Of a DNA stretch of 64,000 nucleotides, positions 53,984 to 63,714 are shown piece by piece; positions within the stretch are counted from its first letter, which is position 1, and the number at the start of each line of letters is the position of its first letter. The notes beneath the pieces were generated by a model. The model did no database searches. It worked only from the letters and a program-made list of their open reading frames with translations, and had not been told where the DNA came from. A program made the position numbers and the translations under genes. The stretch is from Paenibacillus fonticola DSM 21315 (GTDB taxonomy: Bacteria; Bacillota; Bacilli; Paenibacillales; Paenibacillaceae), in the NCBI RefSeq assembly GCF_000381905.1, contig NZ_KB907253.1, positions 1 to 64,000 on the forward strand. Reading direction: 5' to 3'.

Positions 53984-54259
53984 CTAAGGCTGGGCTTTAA
54001 TGCCGTACATCTCCATTACCGTATTTGTGTCGAGGATTTCCGCAAATTCATCGTTCAGATTGGACAAGGCCATCGCCTGAATCTCATTTGCGGTATACTA
54101 CTCCCCATGCAGCCCCTGCCGGTCAAACATCGCAATGACTATTTCATGCGCCAGGGGCTGGACATTTTCCACAAAATCACTCGTGCTGTTGGCAGGATAA
54201 AATAGCGATTCCGGCTTGTCCGAAATATGCTTTATGAAAATGTTGTTACCTATCTTAAG
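53984..54259 (-). pseudogene. decayed gene remnant on the minus strand
   Basis: Read on the minus strand, a frame of 53 codons (from 54259) with segments SDKPESLFYPANSTSDF and ENVQPLAHEIVIAMFDRQGL runs to a TAG at 54100-54098 and continues for 37 more codons with TANEIQAMALSNLNDEFAEI and NTVMEMYGIKAQP before a stop at 53986-53984. The composition is protein-like on both sides of the TAG, there is no start codon or ribosome site, and a TAA ends the frame upstream at 54262. I do not recognise the family. It is most likely the 3' end of a lost gene. Confidence 0.5.
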
Positions 54260-54498
54260 TTAAGACCTAAAGTGGCCTATCCTTACGGCGGATTCAGATT
54301 TGAAAAAAAGGCCCCCCTGAAGAACACACCGCCGCTCAAAAGACATGACACGCCTGATATGTTATAGTAATCATTTGAATATGTATTCGATGATTCACAA
54401 TATTACGAAATCCATTTTTGTGCACAATACAGATATACAGCTAAGTTGCACAGCGGTTACTCCAAGAATAACAGCTGCGCTAAGATGGAGGATATCAA

Positions 54499-55713
54499 AT
54501 GAATAAATTTGCAGGAACTCGCTCTAAGGCTCGAGCGGATTCCGCTGCTCACGTTTGGCTTTTGATTTTGGGCATCATCTTTTTGGCTACCAACTTGCGG
54601 GCTCCGATTACATCTGTGGGCCCTTTGGTTGAAATTATTCGCGACGACTTGGGTATTTCCAATACACTTGCCGGACTGATTACTACATTTCCTTTAATAG
54701 CTTTTGCCTTGCTGTCTCCGATGGCGCCGAAGCTGGCCCGCCGTTTTGGCACCTCGCTTGTACTTTTTGTATCCGTCATTTTTCTCGGCATAGGCATACT
54801 GATAAGATCGTCCTGGGGCATAGGTGCGCTTCTGCTCGGAACCGTCCTGCTAGGCCTGGCTATATCGGTTTGCAACGTACTGATGCCTAGCTTAATTAAA
54901 GAAAAATTTCCGCTGCGTATCGGGCTAATGATCGGTGTATATTCCGTAGCTATGAATTTGACGGGGGCGATTGCATCGGGCGTCAGCGTGCCTATCGCCG
55001 CGGGGGCAGGTTTTGGCTGGAAAGGGGCGCTGGGCATCTGGGCGCTGCTTGCTCTAGTCACTTTAGTGTTATGGGCCCCTCAGCTGCAAAGAAAGGGGAA
55101 ACAGGCCCGTCTATCGGCACAGCTGGACAAGCCGGTTAATGTATGGAAATCGGCTCTTGCCTGGCATGTGACCTTGTATATGGGGCTGCAATCTCTGCTG
55201 TTCTACGTCGTTGTAACATGGCTTCCCGATATATTAAAAAGCCAGGGCATGAGTGCGGATTCAGCAGGCTGGACTCTTTCCATTATGCAGTTGTCAGTGC
55301 TGCCGATTACTTTTATTATGCCTATTATTGCGGGACGGATGAGAAATCAGGTGGGGCTGGTCATTGTCATCGTCCTCTTCTTCTTTGCCGGCCTGAGCGG
55401 GATTCTTTACGGGAACGGAACGTTCACCATGCTGTGGACGATTATGATTGGCATTAGCCTGGGGAGCTCCTTCAGCCTGGCTATGATGCTGTTCGGATTA
55501 AAGACGACGAACGCCTATGATGCCGCAGAGCTGTCGGGAATGGCTCAATCTGTCGGTTATTTGCTGGCCGCGGTTGGGCCGACATTTGTCGGCTACCTGC
55601 ATGATGCGACGGGCGGATGGAAAATGCCCCTGTATTTCCTGCTTGTGGTGGCCTTCCTTGTGCTGGTGTTTGGTGTGGCAGCTGCCCGGGACCGCGTCAT
55701 ATCCTCGGCGTAA
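54499..55713 (+). CDS. CynX/NimT-family MFS transporter
   Basis: This 404-residue protein has 12 membrane segments and the pattern of the cyanate/nitroimidazole (CynX/NimT) branch of the major facilitator family: TNLRAPITSVGPLVEIIRDD at the first periplasmic loop, LLGLAISVCNVLMPSLIKEK in the middle and AAELSGMAQSVGYLLAAVGP near the end. The substrate is unknown. GGAGG before ATG 54499 is a good ribosome site. It is a single-gene unit that converges on the chaperone operon. Confidence 0.87.
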   Translation: MNKFAGTRSKARADSAAHVWLLILGIIFLATNLRAPITSVGPLVEIIRDDLGISNTLAGLITTFPLIAFALLSPMAPKLARRFGTSLVLFVSVIFLGIGILIRSSWGIGALLLGTVLLGLAISVCNVLMPSLIKEKFPLRIGLMIGVYSVAMNLTGAIASGVSVPIAAGAGFGWKGALGIWALLALVTLVLWAPQLQRKGKQARLSAQLDKPVNVWKSALAWHVTLYMGLQSLLFYVVVTWLPDILKSQGMSADSAGWTLSIMQLSVLPITFIMPIIAGRMRNQVGLVIVIVLFFFAGLSGILYGNGTFTMLWTIMIGISLGSSFSLAMMLFGLKTTNAYDAAELSGMAQSVGYLLAAVGPTFVGYLHDATGGWKMPLYFLLVVAFLVLVFGVAAARDRVISSA

Positions 55714-55731
55714 TTGATGTCCTGCAGTGAT

Positions 55732-55833
55732 AAAAAAAGGAGCCCGCAGTAAACTGCCCCCTATAGAGTAGACACTTTAAAAAGATCACTCTATAGTATA
55801 CAGTTTGATTACTTGGCGGAAGGCTCCTTTTTT
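55732..55833. other. nested inverted repeat between convergent genes, possible IS remnant
   Basis: Three nested inverted repeats form one 100-nt structure: AAAAAAGGAGCC (55733-55744) with GGCTCCTTTTTT (55822-55833), AAACTG (55751-55756) with CAGTTT (55801-55806), and CTATAGAGT (55761-55769) with ACTCTATAG (55788-55796). The outer stem with its T- and A-runs is an ideal bidirectional terminator for the two convergent genes. The inner part, with AAACTGCCCCCTATAGAGTA and GACACTT, resembles the ends of IS3/IS150-type elements in Bacillota, so it may be a scar or a small non-autonomous element. Confidence 0.5.
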
Positions 55834-55855
55834 GCATATGCCATGGTGAATGAAC

Positions 55856-56500
55856 TCAAAGCTCGATGTGCAGCATGGGATTTTCGCGAAAGCTCATCAT
55901 TTGCATAATATACTTTTTGTTGTCTTGAAGGAAGCGTCTGCCCCCTTCTTCATAGGGATGATATTTCATGGCAGCGATGTAGCTCATCGTATATTGCTGC
56001 CAATTTGAAAAGTTAGCCTTTATCAATGCAATAATTTTGGCCGCATAATCCCACGTTTCATCTCCTCTTAAATATCCTACTTGCCTGCCGATCATGCATA
56101 AATACATGGCCCACGAGAAATCATATGCTCCGATTCCCCCGGATGGCAGGCGGCGGAAATACTTATTCACTACAGCCATTTTAAGGATTCGTTCCTCGTC
56201 TTCAATGGACTCCATATATTGGTTTCGTTGGGCTTCCGTAAGTACGGAGAACCGGCGCGCATCCTGCTCAAATTCGTGGCGGCGGCCGGTGGCGATCAGC
56301 CAGTCCACCTGTTTTAAAAGCGTCTCCTTATCATAGATTCCATAGCTTGACAACATGGGGCGTACTTTGCTCCGATTATTATACTGCCTGGTTGGATTTA
56401 CGATGAAGTATCCTACATCTTTCCCTATGGAGCATAAGGAGATTACGGCATTAATATAGGGCATCCATGCTTTGCGTTCATTTGGATTGCTAAGATCCAT
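55856..56500 (-). CDS. DUF1266-domain protein of the HscC-type operon
   Basis: This 214-residue soluble protein matches the DUF1266 family, recognised by the C-terminal GAYDFSWAMYLCMIGRQVGY and YLRGDETWDYA segment with conserved aromatic and charged residues. The function is unknown. It has no signal peptide or membrane segment. It is the third gene of a minus-strand operon, 23 bp after the J-protein gene, with GGAGG before ATG 56500. The E. coli hscC region also contains DUF1266 genes (ybeR, ybeU) next to J-protein genes, as I recall, which suggests a conserved functional link with the HscC chaperone. Confidence 0.8.
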   Translation of the reverse strand: MDLSNPNERKAWMPYINAVISLCSIGKDVGYFIVNPTRQYNNRSKVRPMLSSYGIYDKETLLKQVDWLIATGRRHEFEQDARRFSVLTEAQRNQYMESIEDEERILKMAVVNKYFRRLPSGGIGAYDFSWAMYLCMIGRQVGYLRGDETWDYAAKIIALIKANFSNWQQYTMSYIAAMKYHPYEEGGRRFLQDNKKYIMQMMSFRENPMLHIEL

Positions 56501-56523
56501 TGCACGTTTCCTCCATCCCTGTA

Positions 56524-58923
56524 TTAGTTATATCGAACAAATCTAATTTGCCTGCGCAGTTCGATGAGCACGAAGACCAGGAGCAGCAATTCGGCAACCA
56601 GTCCGAGCCATAAGAACACTTTTATCATCATCGGGAAATTCGCATCCTGATTGTGCTTGCTGATATTCTCCTTGGTGTTGATGTAGTAATTCGACAGAGG
56701 GTGATCCTTCAAGTATCTCGTTTGCCAGCCTTGCTGGGCCCATGTGTCGATTTGCTCAGCTAAGCTTTCGGAAGCTATGACATTTACTTTGCCTGCCACT
56801 TCAATCGTCCGCCGTTCGTAGATTTCCATAGCCTGATCATAGTTCCCCACGATAAGGATCGATTTGTTTCCCAAATAACCGATGCAGACGTATCCGCTTA
56901 ATTTATCCATCAGCCCTCCACTTTTTGCTTCATCATTCGGCAAGTAATAGAACGGGTGGCCGTTTGCGTCTTTATACTTAATTTCTAGTATGTTCAAAAA
57001 AATAGCATTGGTCAGCTTAATTTGAACGGCATGTTCCCCTGGAGGGAGCGATTCCAACTGATCAGCATCCGTAATAGTTATCACTTCTACAGGATTAGTA
57101 GACAGTTTTGAATAGGTCCACAGGTTCACTCCGGAATATTTGCCGACGACATCGTTCATTATGATAAAAAGTACAAACATCCCGGCGATATAGAGCCAGC
57201 GTTTGGAAAGAAACATGATTGAGGATCTTTTTATCCGGCTGAGCAAAGAGTGTCGGCCCAGCTCCCGGTTGATTTCGATTCGGGCATCGCGGCGGTTTTT
57301 GCCTTGGAGCAAATGCAAATTTTGTTCTGTATGACGATGAATTTCCGACAGATACAGTATAGCTTCGATATCATCTTTATCCAGAACCAAGGCTTGATTC
57401 AACATTTGCTTGGCCTGTTCCAGCTTGCCGAGCTTCATGTAGCATTGTCCGCTCAGGGAGAGAGCTTCTGTATTTTCAGAAGAAGTATCCAGCACCCGCT
57501 GGAGATCCTCTAAAGCTTCGGATGCCAGGCCTTGTTCCAGCAGAAGCCGGGCGCGCAATACGAGAGCATCCCGGTTATCAGGGTCGAGACGAATATGCTC
57601 ATTACAGGAAGCCAGTGTTTGCTGCAAATCACCGGTCCGGCGATAAAATTCGGTTTGCAGCCGGATTAAATCGCGATCCTCTTTAAACATAGCCAGTGCA
57701 TCCTCCAGATGAAGGCGAGCGGATTCCATATCGTTATCTTTGAGCGCCAGCGCCGCCGCTTCCCGGGCATGAAGGAAAGTATCATGCTCGATATCTTCTG
57801 CTTGGAGCAGATCATAGTAATCCATATGGATGTCTGAAGCTTCAACGACAATGCTGGCATATACGGCAGGATATTCCAGGGAGAAGTCTTCATATTCTGC
57901 TGCGGTATTTTTCCAAAGAAAAACCTTGTCAAGAACACCCCAAATTTCCGGCGGCAAAAAGTAATGCTCCTCCACAAATTCCAGCATCCGCTTAGAAATA
58001 ACGCGCTTATATTGGAGCTCCCACATAATATCTGAATTTAACAACACGAGCCATTGGTCAGGGTCGAGACGTGAGGAGTAATGATTGTATAAAGACTCCA
58101 CCTGTTCCATGAATTCAACTATGGGATGCTGGGTCTTATCGAAGTACTCCTCATAGTAATCATCTTCGTCATCATAATCCTCGTCGTAGTTGTCATCGTA
58201 GGGGTGGTAGTCATCCCCGTCTTCATCCAAATCTTCAGTTTCATCAGCATCCTCATCGTTGCCGTTTTTATTATCGTCTACATAATAGTCCCATTTCGGG
58301 AGACGAGGAATAAACGGGGGACTCGTGTCGTCGTCATGCTTATCTTCGTTATCGGCATTGCCATCGCCATCGCCGCTATCACCATCACTGTCACTGTCAC
58401 CGCCGCCGTGTGCATCACTGAGATCGTTACTGTGAGCACCACTGTATGCATCACCTTCACCGTCACCGTGAGCATTACCGCCACTGTGTGTATCACCGAC
58501 ATCGTTACCATAGCCATCGCTGTGAGCGTCATCGACATCGTTACCATCACCACCACCATCACCGTCACCGACATAGTTGTTGTCATATTCATCATCATCT
58601 TTGAATTGGCCATCATTATGTTTATCATCTTCGGCTTCTGCGCCATGTTCGCTATAATGCTCTGCGCCAGCGGATGAGGGCTGGTGGTGCTGCTTCTGCT
58701 GTTCTTTCTCCTGCTCTTTCTCCTGTTCTCTCTCTTGCTGTAGTTGCTGTTGCATTTGCTGCTGCTTGGCCAGTTTCATAGCAAGGTCATAAGCTTCCCG
58801 CAGCCGCTGGTATCCAGTAGGATCATCCTCGGGATGATGAACCTGCAGCTTCTTCGCATAGGCTCTCCGGATGACCGATGTATCGGAAGTTTGGTCTATC
58901 CCAAGAGTTCTCCATATACTCAA
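56524..58923 (-). CDS. large membrane-anchored J-protein with HPE motif, acidic linker and TPRs
   Basis: This 799-residue protein begins with a J domain (residues 1-50) in which the usual HPD tripeptide is HPE (residues 30-32, in [18 protein letters not shown]). A Gln/Glu/Lys coiled-coil-like tract follows to about 80, then a highly acidic Asp/Gly/His/Asn repeat region to about 270. A helical part with TPR-like repeats lies at about 385-535, a membrane segment at about 578-596, an extracytoplasmic domain, and a second membrane segment near 768-790. It should recruit the HscC-type Hsp70 encoded just upstream to the membrane. Start is TTG 58923, overlapping the hscC stop by 4 bp. Expression is coupled. 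Confidence 0.8.
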   Translation of the reverse strand: MSIWRTLGIDQTSDTSVIRRAYAKKLQVHHPEDDPTGYQRLREAYDLAMKLAKQQQMQQQLQQEREQEKEQEKEQQKQHHQPSSAGAEHYSEHGAEAEDDKHNDGQFKDDDEYDNNYVGDGDGGGDGNDVDDAHSDGYGNDVGDTHSGGNAHGDGEGDAYSGAHSNDLSDAHGGGDSDSDGDSGDGDGNADNEDKHDDDTSPPFIPRLPKWDYYVDDNKNGNDEDADETEDLDEDGDDYHPYDDNYDEDYDDEDDYYEEYFDKTQHPIVEFMEQVESLYNHYSSRLDPDQWLVLLNSDIMWELQYKRVISKRMLEFVEEHYFLPPEIWGVLDKVFLWKNTAAEYEDFSLEYPAVYASIVVEASDIHMDYYDLLQAEDIEHDTFLHAREAAALALKDNDMESARLHLEDALAMFKEDRDLIRLQTEFYRRTGDLQQTLASCNEHIRLDPDNRDALVLRARLLLEQGLASEALEDLQRVLDTSSENTEALSLSGQCYMKLGKLEQAKQMLNQALVLDKDDIEAILYLSEIHRHTEQNLHLLQGKNRRDARIEINRELGRHSLLSRIKRSSIMFLSKRWLYIAGMFVLFIIMNDVVGKYSGVNLWTYSKLSTNPVEVITITDADQLESLPPGEHAVQIKLTNAIFLNILEIKYKDANGHPFYYLPNDEAKSGGLMDKLSGYVCIGYLGNKSILIVGNYDQAMEIYERRTIEVAGKVNVIASESLAEQIDTWAQQGWQTRYLKDHPLSNYYINTKENISKHNQDANFPMMIKVFLWLGLVAELLLLVFVLIELRRQIRFVRYN

Positions 58924-60626
58924 AAGTAGTCACTCCACTTCTCCAGATGCTCGAGCTGTTTGCGCAGTGTTATGGCCGCCTTATTCACTGCATGCTCATC
59001 CTGGGAAGCGAGCACTCGTTCAAATTGCTCCAGCAGGAAGGCGATTTCCGCTCTTTTCTCACCCAGCGCTTCTTCATAGAGCCGCTCCCCTTTGGCCAAG
59101 AGCAGCCGGTTTTCACTGCGCTCGCGTGGATGAATCTTAATATCCTTCAGTTCATTCAGGCGCTGGGCAATCTCTTCAGCGGTCATTTTGCCGGGGTTCT
59201 TCTCAATAATGATCGTCTTCTTCTGTCCGGTGCTGCTGGTCGTTACCTCGACCTCCAAAATCCCATTAATGTCATAGGTGAATCTTACATCAATGGATTG
59301 CTCGCCCGCTTTGTCCTTTGGCACCTCGACTTCGAGCTCGCCGATCATAATGTTGTTTTCAACGAGCCGGCTTTCACCTTGATAGACTTTGACACGAATC
59401 GCCGTTTGCTGGTCATGTACTGTGCTGTAGGATTGCATCTTGCTGACAGGGATGGGCGTATTGCGCTCGATGATGGGATCAAAATGGCCGCTTTCATATT
59501 GTTTTTGGGAGCCGGTTTGCTTTGAAGTTTCAATGCCAAGCGTATAAGGGCATACATCGGTCAGAACGACTTCCTTCAAGCTTTCGTTTCTCTCTTTGAG
59601 AGCGACTTGGATCGCAGCTCCGAGGGAGACTGCTTCATCTGGATTAATGCCGGCGTAAGGCAGCCGGCCGAACATTTTGCTGACGATGGATTTAATAATC
59701 GGCATGCGCGTTGCTCCCCCGATGAGGATGACGGCATCCATGTCTCTCGGCGACAGGGCGGCATCTCTTAGCGCTCGTTCAATAGGATGGCGCAGACGCA
59801 GCATCAGTTGGGCCGAAATTTTTTCAAATTCATGGCGATCCAGCGTCAATTCATGCGTGGTGTCATCGAGGGTGAAGGTCATTTTCCCGGTCAGCTCGTC
59901 GCCGAGCATCCGCTTGCACACTTCAGCCTGTTTAAACAGGGCAGAGCGGGCTTTAAGATCCATCGACGCATAATCGAGCCCTTTCGTCTGAACGAAATAA
60001 GAGACGAGCAATTCCGTGAAATCCTCGCCGCCCAAATAGTTGTCTCCCGCAATCGATTTTACTTCCATTACGCCTTCGAAAAACTCCAGAATCGATACGT
60101 CAAAGGTGCCGCCGCCCAGGTCGAATACCAGAAATTTAGTTTCGGATTCTTCCTGGTGCAGTCCGTACGATATGGCGGCTGCAGTCGGCTCGCTGATCAG
60201 CCGCTCTACCTTCAGCCCGGCGAACTCGGCCGCCCGTTTTGTCGCTTTGCGCTGCGTATCATTAAAGTACGCGGGCACACTAATAACTGCCTCGGTAACT
60301 TCTTGTCCGAGGAAAGCTTCTGCATCGGCCTTTAGCGACTTCACCACGAAGGAAGACAGTTCCTCCGGCGTGAAGGAGTATTTTCCCAACCGATAGATTT
60401 TCTCTGTCCCCATATAGCGTTTGAAGGTAGACGCCGTAAGATCGGGGTGGGTCATCAGCCGTTCCTTGGCGATTTGCCCGATCAAAATTTCTCCATTATC
60501 ATCTACGCCAACTACGGATGGAGTCAAATGCTCTCCGTAAACGTTCGGTATAATTTTTGGGCCTTCGTCAGTCCAGTAGGCGACAAGACTGTGAGTGGTC
60601 CCCAAATCAATCCCAATTTTAGTCAT
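58920..60626 (-). CDS. hscC: HscC-type Hsp70 chaperone
   Basis: This 568-residue protein has a complete Hsp70 ATPase domain ([52 protein letters not shown]) and a substrate-binding domain ([24 protein letters not shown]). It is shorter than DnaK (about 610-640), lacking most of the C-terminal lid, which fits HscC (about 556 residues in E. coli). I chose ATG 60626, preceded by AGAGG, over the frame upstream to 60698. It is the first gene of the operon with the HPE J-protein and the DUF1266 protein. Hsp70s of this class handle few clients; the client here is unknown. Confidence 0.9.
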   Translation of the reverse strand: MTKIGIDLGTTHSLVAYWTDEGPKIIPNVYGEHLTPSVVGVDDNGEILIGQIAKERLMTHPDLTASTFKRYMGTEKIYRLGKYSFTPEELSSFVVKSLKADAEAFLGQEVTEAVISVPAYFNDTQRKATKRAAEFAGLKVERLISEPTAAAISYGLHQEESETKFLVFDLGGGTFDVSILEFFEGVMEVKSIAGDNYLGGEDFTELLVSYFVQTKGLDYASMDLKARSALFKQAEVCKRMLGDELTGKMTFTLDDTTHELTLDRHEFEKISAQLMLRLRHPIERALRDAALSPRDMDAVILIGGATRMPIIKSIVSKMFGRLPYAGINPDEAVSLGAAIQVALKERNESLKEVVLTDVCPYTLGIETSKQTGSQKQYESGHFDPIIERNTPIPVSKMQSYSTVHDQQTAIRVKVYQGESRLVENNIMIGELEVEVPKDKAGEQSIDVRFTYDINGILEVEVTTSSTGQKKTIIIEKNPGKMTAEEIAQRLNELKDIKIHPRERSENRLLLAKGERLYEEALGEKRAEIAFLLEQFERVLASQDEHAVNKAAITLRKQLEHLEKWSDYF

Positions 60627-60754
60627 CCAGGCAACCTCTTTCTCATTATGTATTGGTTTACTTAGGTATATATCGACATATTTTATCATAAATTTCATAA
60701 TCTGCCCCGCCTGCCGCCTGTGAAATTATTGAAATCGCCTTCATGGATGAATCG

Positions 60755-60787
60755 TGAATTTCCGGTTAAGGAATAATAAGAAATTCA
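60755..60787. other. inverted repeat in the divergent control region
   Basis: TGAATTTC (60755-60762) and GAAATTCA (60780-60787) are exact complements 17 bp apart, between the hscC-type operon (minus) and the symporter gene (plus). It could be an operator or a small hairpin; I cannot decide. Confidence 0.4.
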
Positions 60788-60807
60788 TGATTAGATAATT
60801 ATTTAAT

Positions 60808-60836
60808 ATGACCGAATCAGTGTAATGATATATAAT
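60808..60836 (+). promoter_or_regulatory. probable promoter of the NSS symporter gene
   Basis: TATAAT at 60831-60836 has a weak -35, ATGACC, at 60808-60813 with a 17-bp spacer. It is 33 bp before the start codon. Confidence 0.5.
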
Positions 60837-60868
60837 GATTTGAAAATTCAAAAATAGATGGAGTAGAT

Positions 60869-62224
60869 ATGATGAGTACGCAGGGTAGCAATATGAATGG
60901 TGAGCGGAAAAAAGACCGCTTTTCTTCTACCGGGTTTATACTGGCTGCGATTGGCAGTTCTGTGGGCCTGGGGAACATGTGGAAGTTTCCATACATAACG
61001 GGTGAAAATGGAGGGGCCGCGTTTTTCCTGCTATTTATTATTTGCCTGATCATCATTGGCTTGCCTGTACTTTTGGCGGAACTGGCTATAGGACGAAGCG
61101 GCCGGGGGAGTGCCGCCACTGCATTTGTAAGAGTGGGCGGCCGCCGGGGCTGGAAGGGCCTAGGCATTCTGCAGGTCATTGCCCCTTTTATGATTCTGTC
61201 ATTTTATATCATCGTTGCAGGCTGGACGCTGCATTATGCAGTGATGGCATTTAGCGGCAATCTGTTCAGCAACACCGACTTCGCCGGGCAGTTTGCAGGC
61301 TTTATATCCGGTTATATGCCGATCTTTTGGCAGTTTGTCGCTCTGGTCATTACGGGCGGGGTTGTTATTCTAGGTATATCAGGTGGTATAGAGAAGTTTA
61401 ATAAAATACTTATTCCGAGTCTCGTCATCCTGCTGATCGTTTTGATGATCCGGGCGGTTACACTTCCGGGAGCAGAGGCGGGGGTATCCTTCTTCCTCAA
61501 ACCGGATTTCTCCCAGCTTACTCCGGAATCAGCATTGGTGGCGCTGGGACATGCCTTTTTCTCGCTGTCACTCGGTATGGGGATTCTGCTCACTTACGGC
61601 TCGTATGTGCGCAAGGAGCAGTCGCTTGGCTCAGCCACGCTCGCCATTGGGGCCGGAGACCTTATCTATGCGTTTATTGCGGGGCTGATTATTTTTCCGA
61701 CGACCTTCTCATTTGGAATTGCTCCGGATGAAGGGCCGTCACTCGTGTTTATCGCTTTGCCGGCTGCCTTCTCGGCTATGCCGCTAGGCTCGTTCTTTGG
61801 TGGATTGTTCTTTATCCTATTAGCGATTGCCGCCTTAACGTCCGCGGTATCTCTGCTGGAAGTTCCGGTGTCTTATACAATGGAACGTTTTCGCTGGAGC
61901 CGGCCACGCTCCGTGTGGATTGTCGTCGTGCTTCTCTTCCTCTTAGGGCTTCCATCCGCCATGTCACTCGGTATGGTTCCGGAGCTGACATTTGGCGGGA
62001 AAGCTTTCTTCGACTGGGTGGATTTCGTGACCTCCAACATTATGCTGCCTGTCGGTGGACTAGCCATTACGATCTTTGCCGGCTACTTCTGGAAAGGGGC
62101 AGCCGAAGCCTCTGGCTTACGCGCCGGCTGGTTTAAAGTTTGGCTGTTCATGCTGCGTTTTGTAGCGCCGATTCTCGTGTTCCTGGTGCTGCTGCATACG
62201 ACAGGAATTATCCATTTTAAATAG
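60869..62224 (+). CDS. NSS-family sodium-dependent transporter
   Basis: This 451-residue membrane protein belongs to the neurotransmitter:sodium symporter family (LeuT-like). The first membrane helix carries the sodium and substrate site in GSSVGLGNMWKFPYIT and GENGGAAFF; about 11 to 12 helices follow. It should import an amino acid or related solute with Na+. ATG 60869 or the next ATG 60872 can be used; GGAG at 60860-60863 fits the second slightly better. It is divergent from the hscC-type operon and is followed by a strong terminator. Confidence 0.9.
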   Translation: MMSTQGSNMNGERKKDRFSSTGFILAAIGSSVGLGNMWKFPYITGENGGAAFFLLFIICLIIIGLPVLLAELAIGRSGRGSAATAFVRVGGRRGWKGLGILQVIAPFMILSFYIIVAGWTLHYAVMAFSGNLFSNTDFAGQFAGFISGYMPIFWQFVALVITGGVVILGISGGIEKFNKILIPSLVILLIVLMIRAVTLPGAEAGVSFFLKPDFSQLTPESALVALGHAFFSLSLGMGILLTYGSYVRKEQSLGSATLAIGAGDLIYAFIAGLIIFPTTFSFGIAPDEGPSLVFIALPAAFSAMPLGSFFGGLFFILLAIAALTSAVSLLEVPVSYTMERFRWSRPRSVWIVVVLLFLLGLPSAMSLGMVPELTFGGKAFFDWVDFVTSNIMLPVGGLAITIFAGYFWKGAAEASGLRAGWFKVWLFMLRFVAPILVFLVLLHTTGIIHFK

Positions 62225-63018
62225 GATTCTTTTCTAAGATGACAATGCGGAGATACATTGTAACGATCAGAATATCTCCAAGTGTTTTTATCTAAATGCC
62301 AAAAAATATTACATGCCCAGATGCTCATTTGAAACCTTTAATTCATCCAAAGCGATCTAAAAAGCTAAATGCTTTTTAGATCGCTTTTTAATTAGATAAG
62401 ATGAACTAACAAATGGGTTATAGGCAAGGGAGAAAAATGATTCCGAAGAAACTGAAAGCTTTCTGAAAGAAAGTTGCTTCGAGAGCATACTGAAAGCTTC
62501 TGAAAGAAAGCTGCTTCGAAAGCATAAGCTTGTGGTCGCCTTTCGCGAGCGGATTCTACCTCAGATGAACCTATATCATTCAAAAATCTGGGAGCAACAG
62601 CGATCATAGGAACATTTTACATGCTTACCCCACGTTACACGCCCCACGTTACGTACTTTCACCGCATCATTTCAGTTGTTCAATTTATATAAATGGATTT
62701 ATAGTAGTTAGTTTCCGCAATAAAAGAGGGAAAGTAAATTTAAATGGATTTCGTGTCGTTAGAGGAAGGGAAATGGCCAATCATGTGCAGGATTCTTGAT
62801 TTTAGGGCATAAAATCCATCTATTCCCCTGAAACATTCGTATAGAACATAATTAGATACATGAATTCCATTTAGTTACGGCAGCTTATATAAAAACTATA
62901 AGACGTACTTGCCCACACCCATTTCAAATGAGTATATTTGGATAATTTTGGTAAATTAGAAACGTTTATGGATGAAATAGCGTCTAAATATAAAAAATGT
63001 AAATAGGAGGCTTTATCC
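62225..63018. other. long gene-free stretch
   Basis: I see no gene here. Two direct copies of a 38-bp segment, CTGAAAGC-TTCTGAAAGAAAG followed by TTGCTTCGAGAGCATA (the second copy without one T), lie at about 62452-62489 and 62490-62526. The rest is AT-rich, including 62600-63000 just before the stalk-domain genes. Short frames on either strand show no ribosome site or domain. Confidence 0.5.
62349..62391 (+). terminator. terminator of the NSS symporter gene
   Basis: A perfect 17-bp stem (62349-62365 with 62371-62387) with a 5-nt loop contains AAAGCGATCT and a T-run after the right arm. It lies about 125 bp beyond the stop. Confidence 0.88.
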
Positions 63019-63663
63019 GTGAACCGATTTGTGAAAATGGGGTTAATCGGAGTAGCGTGCATGCTGATTTTTAGTGCAGGTGCTTTTGCAGCAACAGTTA
63101 AACCTAAAGTTTTTGTCCATAGCAATCAGGTGACAAGCAGTGTCGAGCCAAAAATAATTAATGGCAATGTGTACGTACCCATTCGTGCGATCTCGGAAGG
63201 ATTTGGTGCAGATGTAAAATGGGATAGCCAAACGAAGACGGTTTATGTAGATTCGGAGCCTTTTTTTGAAAGAGAGTATGAAAGGGTATCCTGGACTTCT
63301 GCTCGGAACAACATCTATAGATTCCTGATGGCTTATGATACAAGAGATTATGATACGGCGATGAGTCTAGTGACAGAGGATTTTACAACCGATATTTATT
63401 TAGAATTTCCAACGGCCGGTTACTACGAAATGAGCGGCATGGTAGATTTTGAAATTATAGAATTTGATGGTTCTAATACGTATACACTCAATGTCGTTAG
63501 AAGGATCACCGGGGAGGAAGACTACAACGTTAAGATCGAAAAATGGAAGGTTGTAATGCAAAACAGCGAAATCAAATCGATCAAGGTGGTTCCGGGTTCC
63601 CTGGAAAAATTAGATCGGTACACTGTTGTACCGAATGCTTCCTTCGGCTCGCCATTAAAATAA
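63019..63663 (+). CDS. secreted stalk-domain protein, first copy
   Basis: This 214-residue protein has a signal peptide ending near residue 24 (GAFAATVKP), then a short copper-amine-oxidase N-terminal-like stalk unit (NGNVYVPIRAISEGFGADVK). A C-terminal domain of about 110 residues follows (from RVSWTSARNNIYRFLMAYDT) that I do not recognise; it may be a small SnoaL/NTF2-like fold, judged only from its pattern of aromatic and acidic residues. Start is GTG 63019 with GGAGG upstream. A near-identical copy follows at 63715, so the locus is a tandem duplication. The protein is likely secreted and cell-surface associated. Confidence 0.75.
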   Translation: MNRFVKMGLIGVACMLIFSAGAFAATVKPKVFVHSNQVTSSVEPKIINGNVYVPIRAISEGFGADVKWDSQTKTVYVDSEPFFEREYERVSWTSARNNIYRFLMAYDTRDYDTAMSLVTEDFTTDIYLEFPTAGYYEMSGMVDFEIIEFDGSNTYTLNVVRRITGEEDYNVKIEKWKVVMQNSEIKSIKVVPGSLEKLDRYTVVPNASFGSPLK

Positions 63664-63714
63664 GAATCAAACCTGGCGTCTAAATATAAAAATTGTAAAT
63701 AGGAGGTTATATCC

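Larger units (their letters stand above)
53821..54498. other. intergenic region after the sucrose-type operon
   Basis: This region contains the operon terminator (53918-53956) and a decayed gene on the minus strand (53984-54259). From 54260 to the next start codon it holds only AT-rich sequence that must contain the promoter of the MFS gene; I see no clear -35/-10 pair. Confidence 0.45.

Noticed and set aside
53945..54205. Plus-strand 86-residue frame after the sucrose-type operon
   Set aside because: It begins inside the terminator and has no ribosome site. The minus-strand frame in the same place is more protein-like.
58126..58677. Long plus-strand frame rich in Ile, Val and Thr opposite the J-protein gene
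   Set aside because: It is the antisense of the Asp/Gly-rich linker; Asp codons read backwards give Val and Ile. It has no ribosome site and the minus-strand gene is clearly real.
62392..62607. Minus-strand 71-residue frame in the long gene-free stretch
   Set aside because: It overlaps the 38-bp direct repeat and has no ribosome site or domain.
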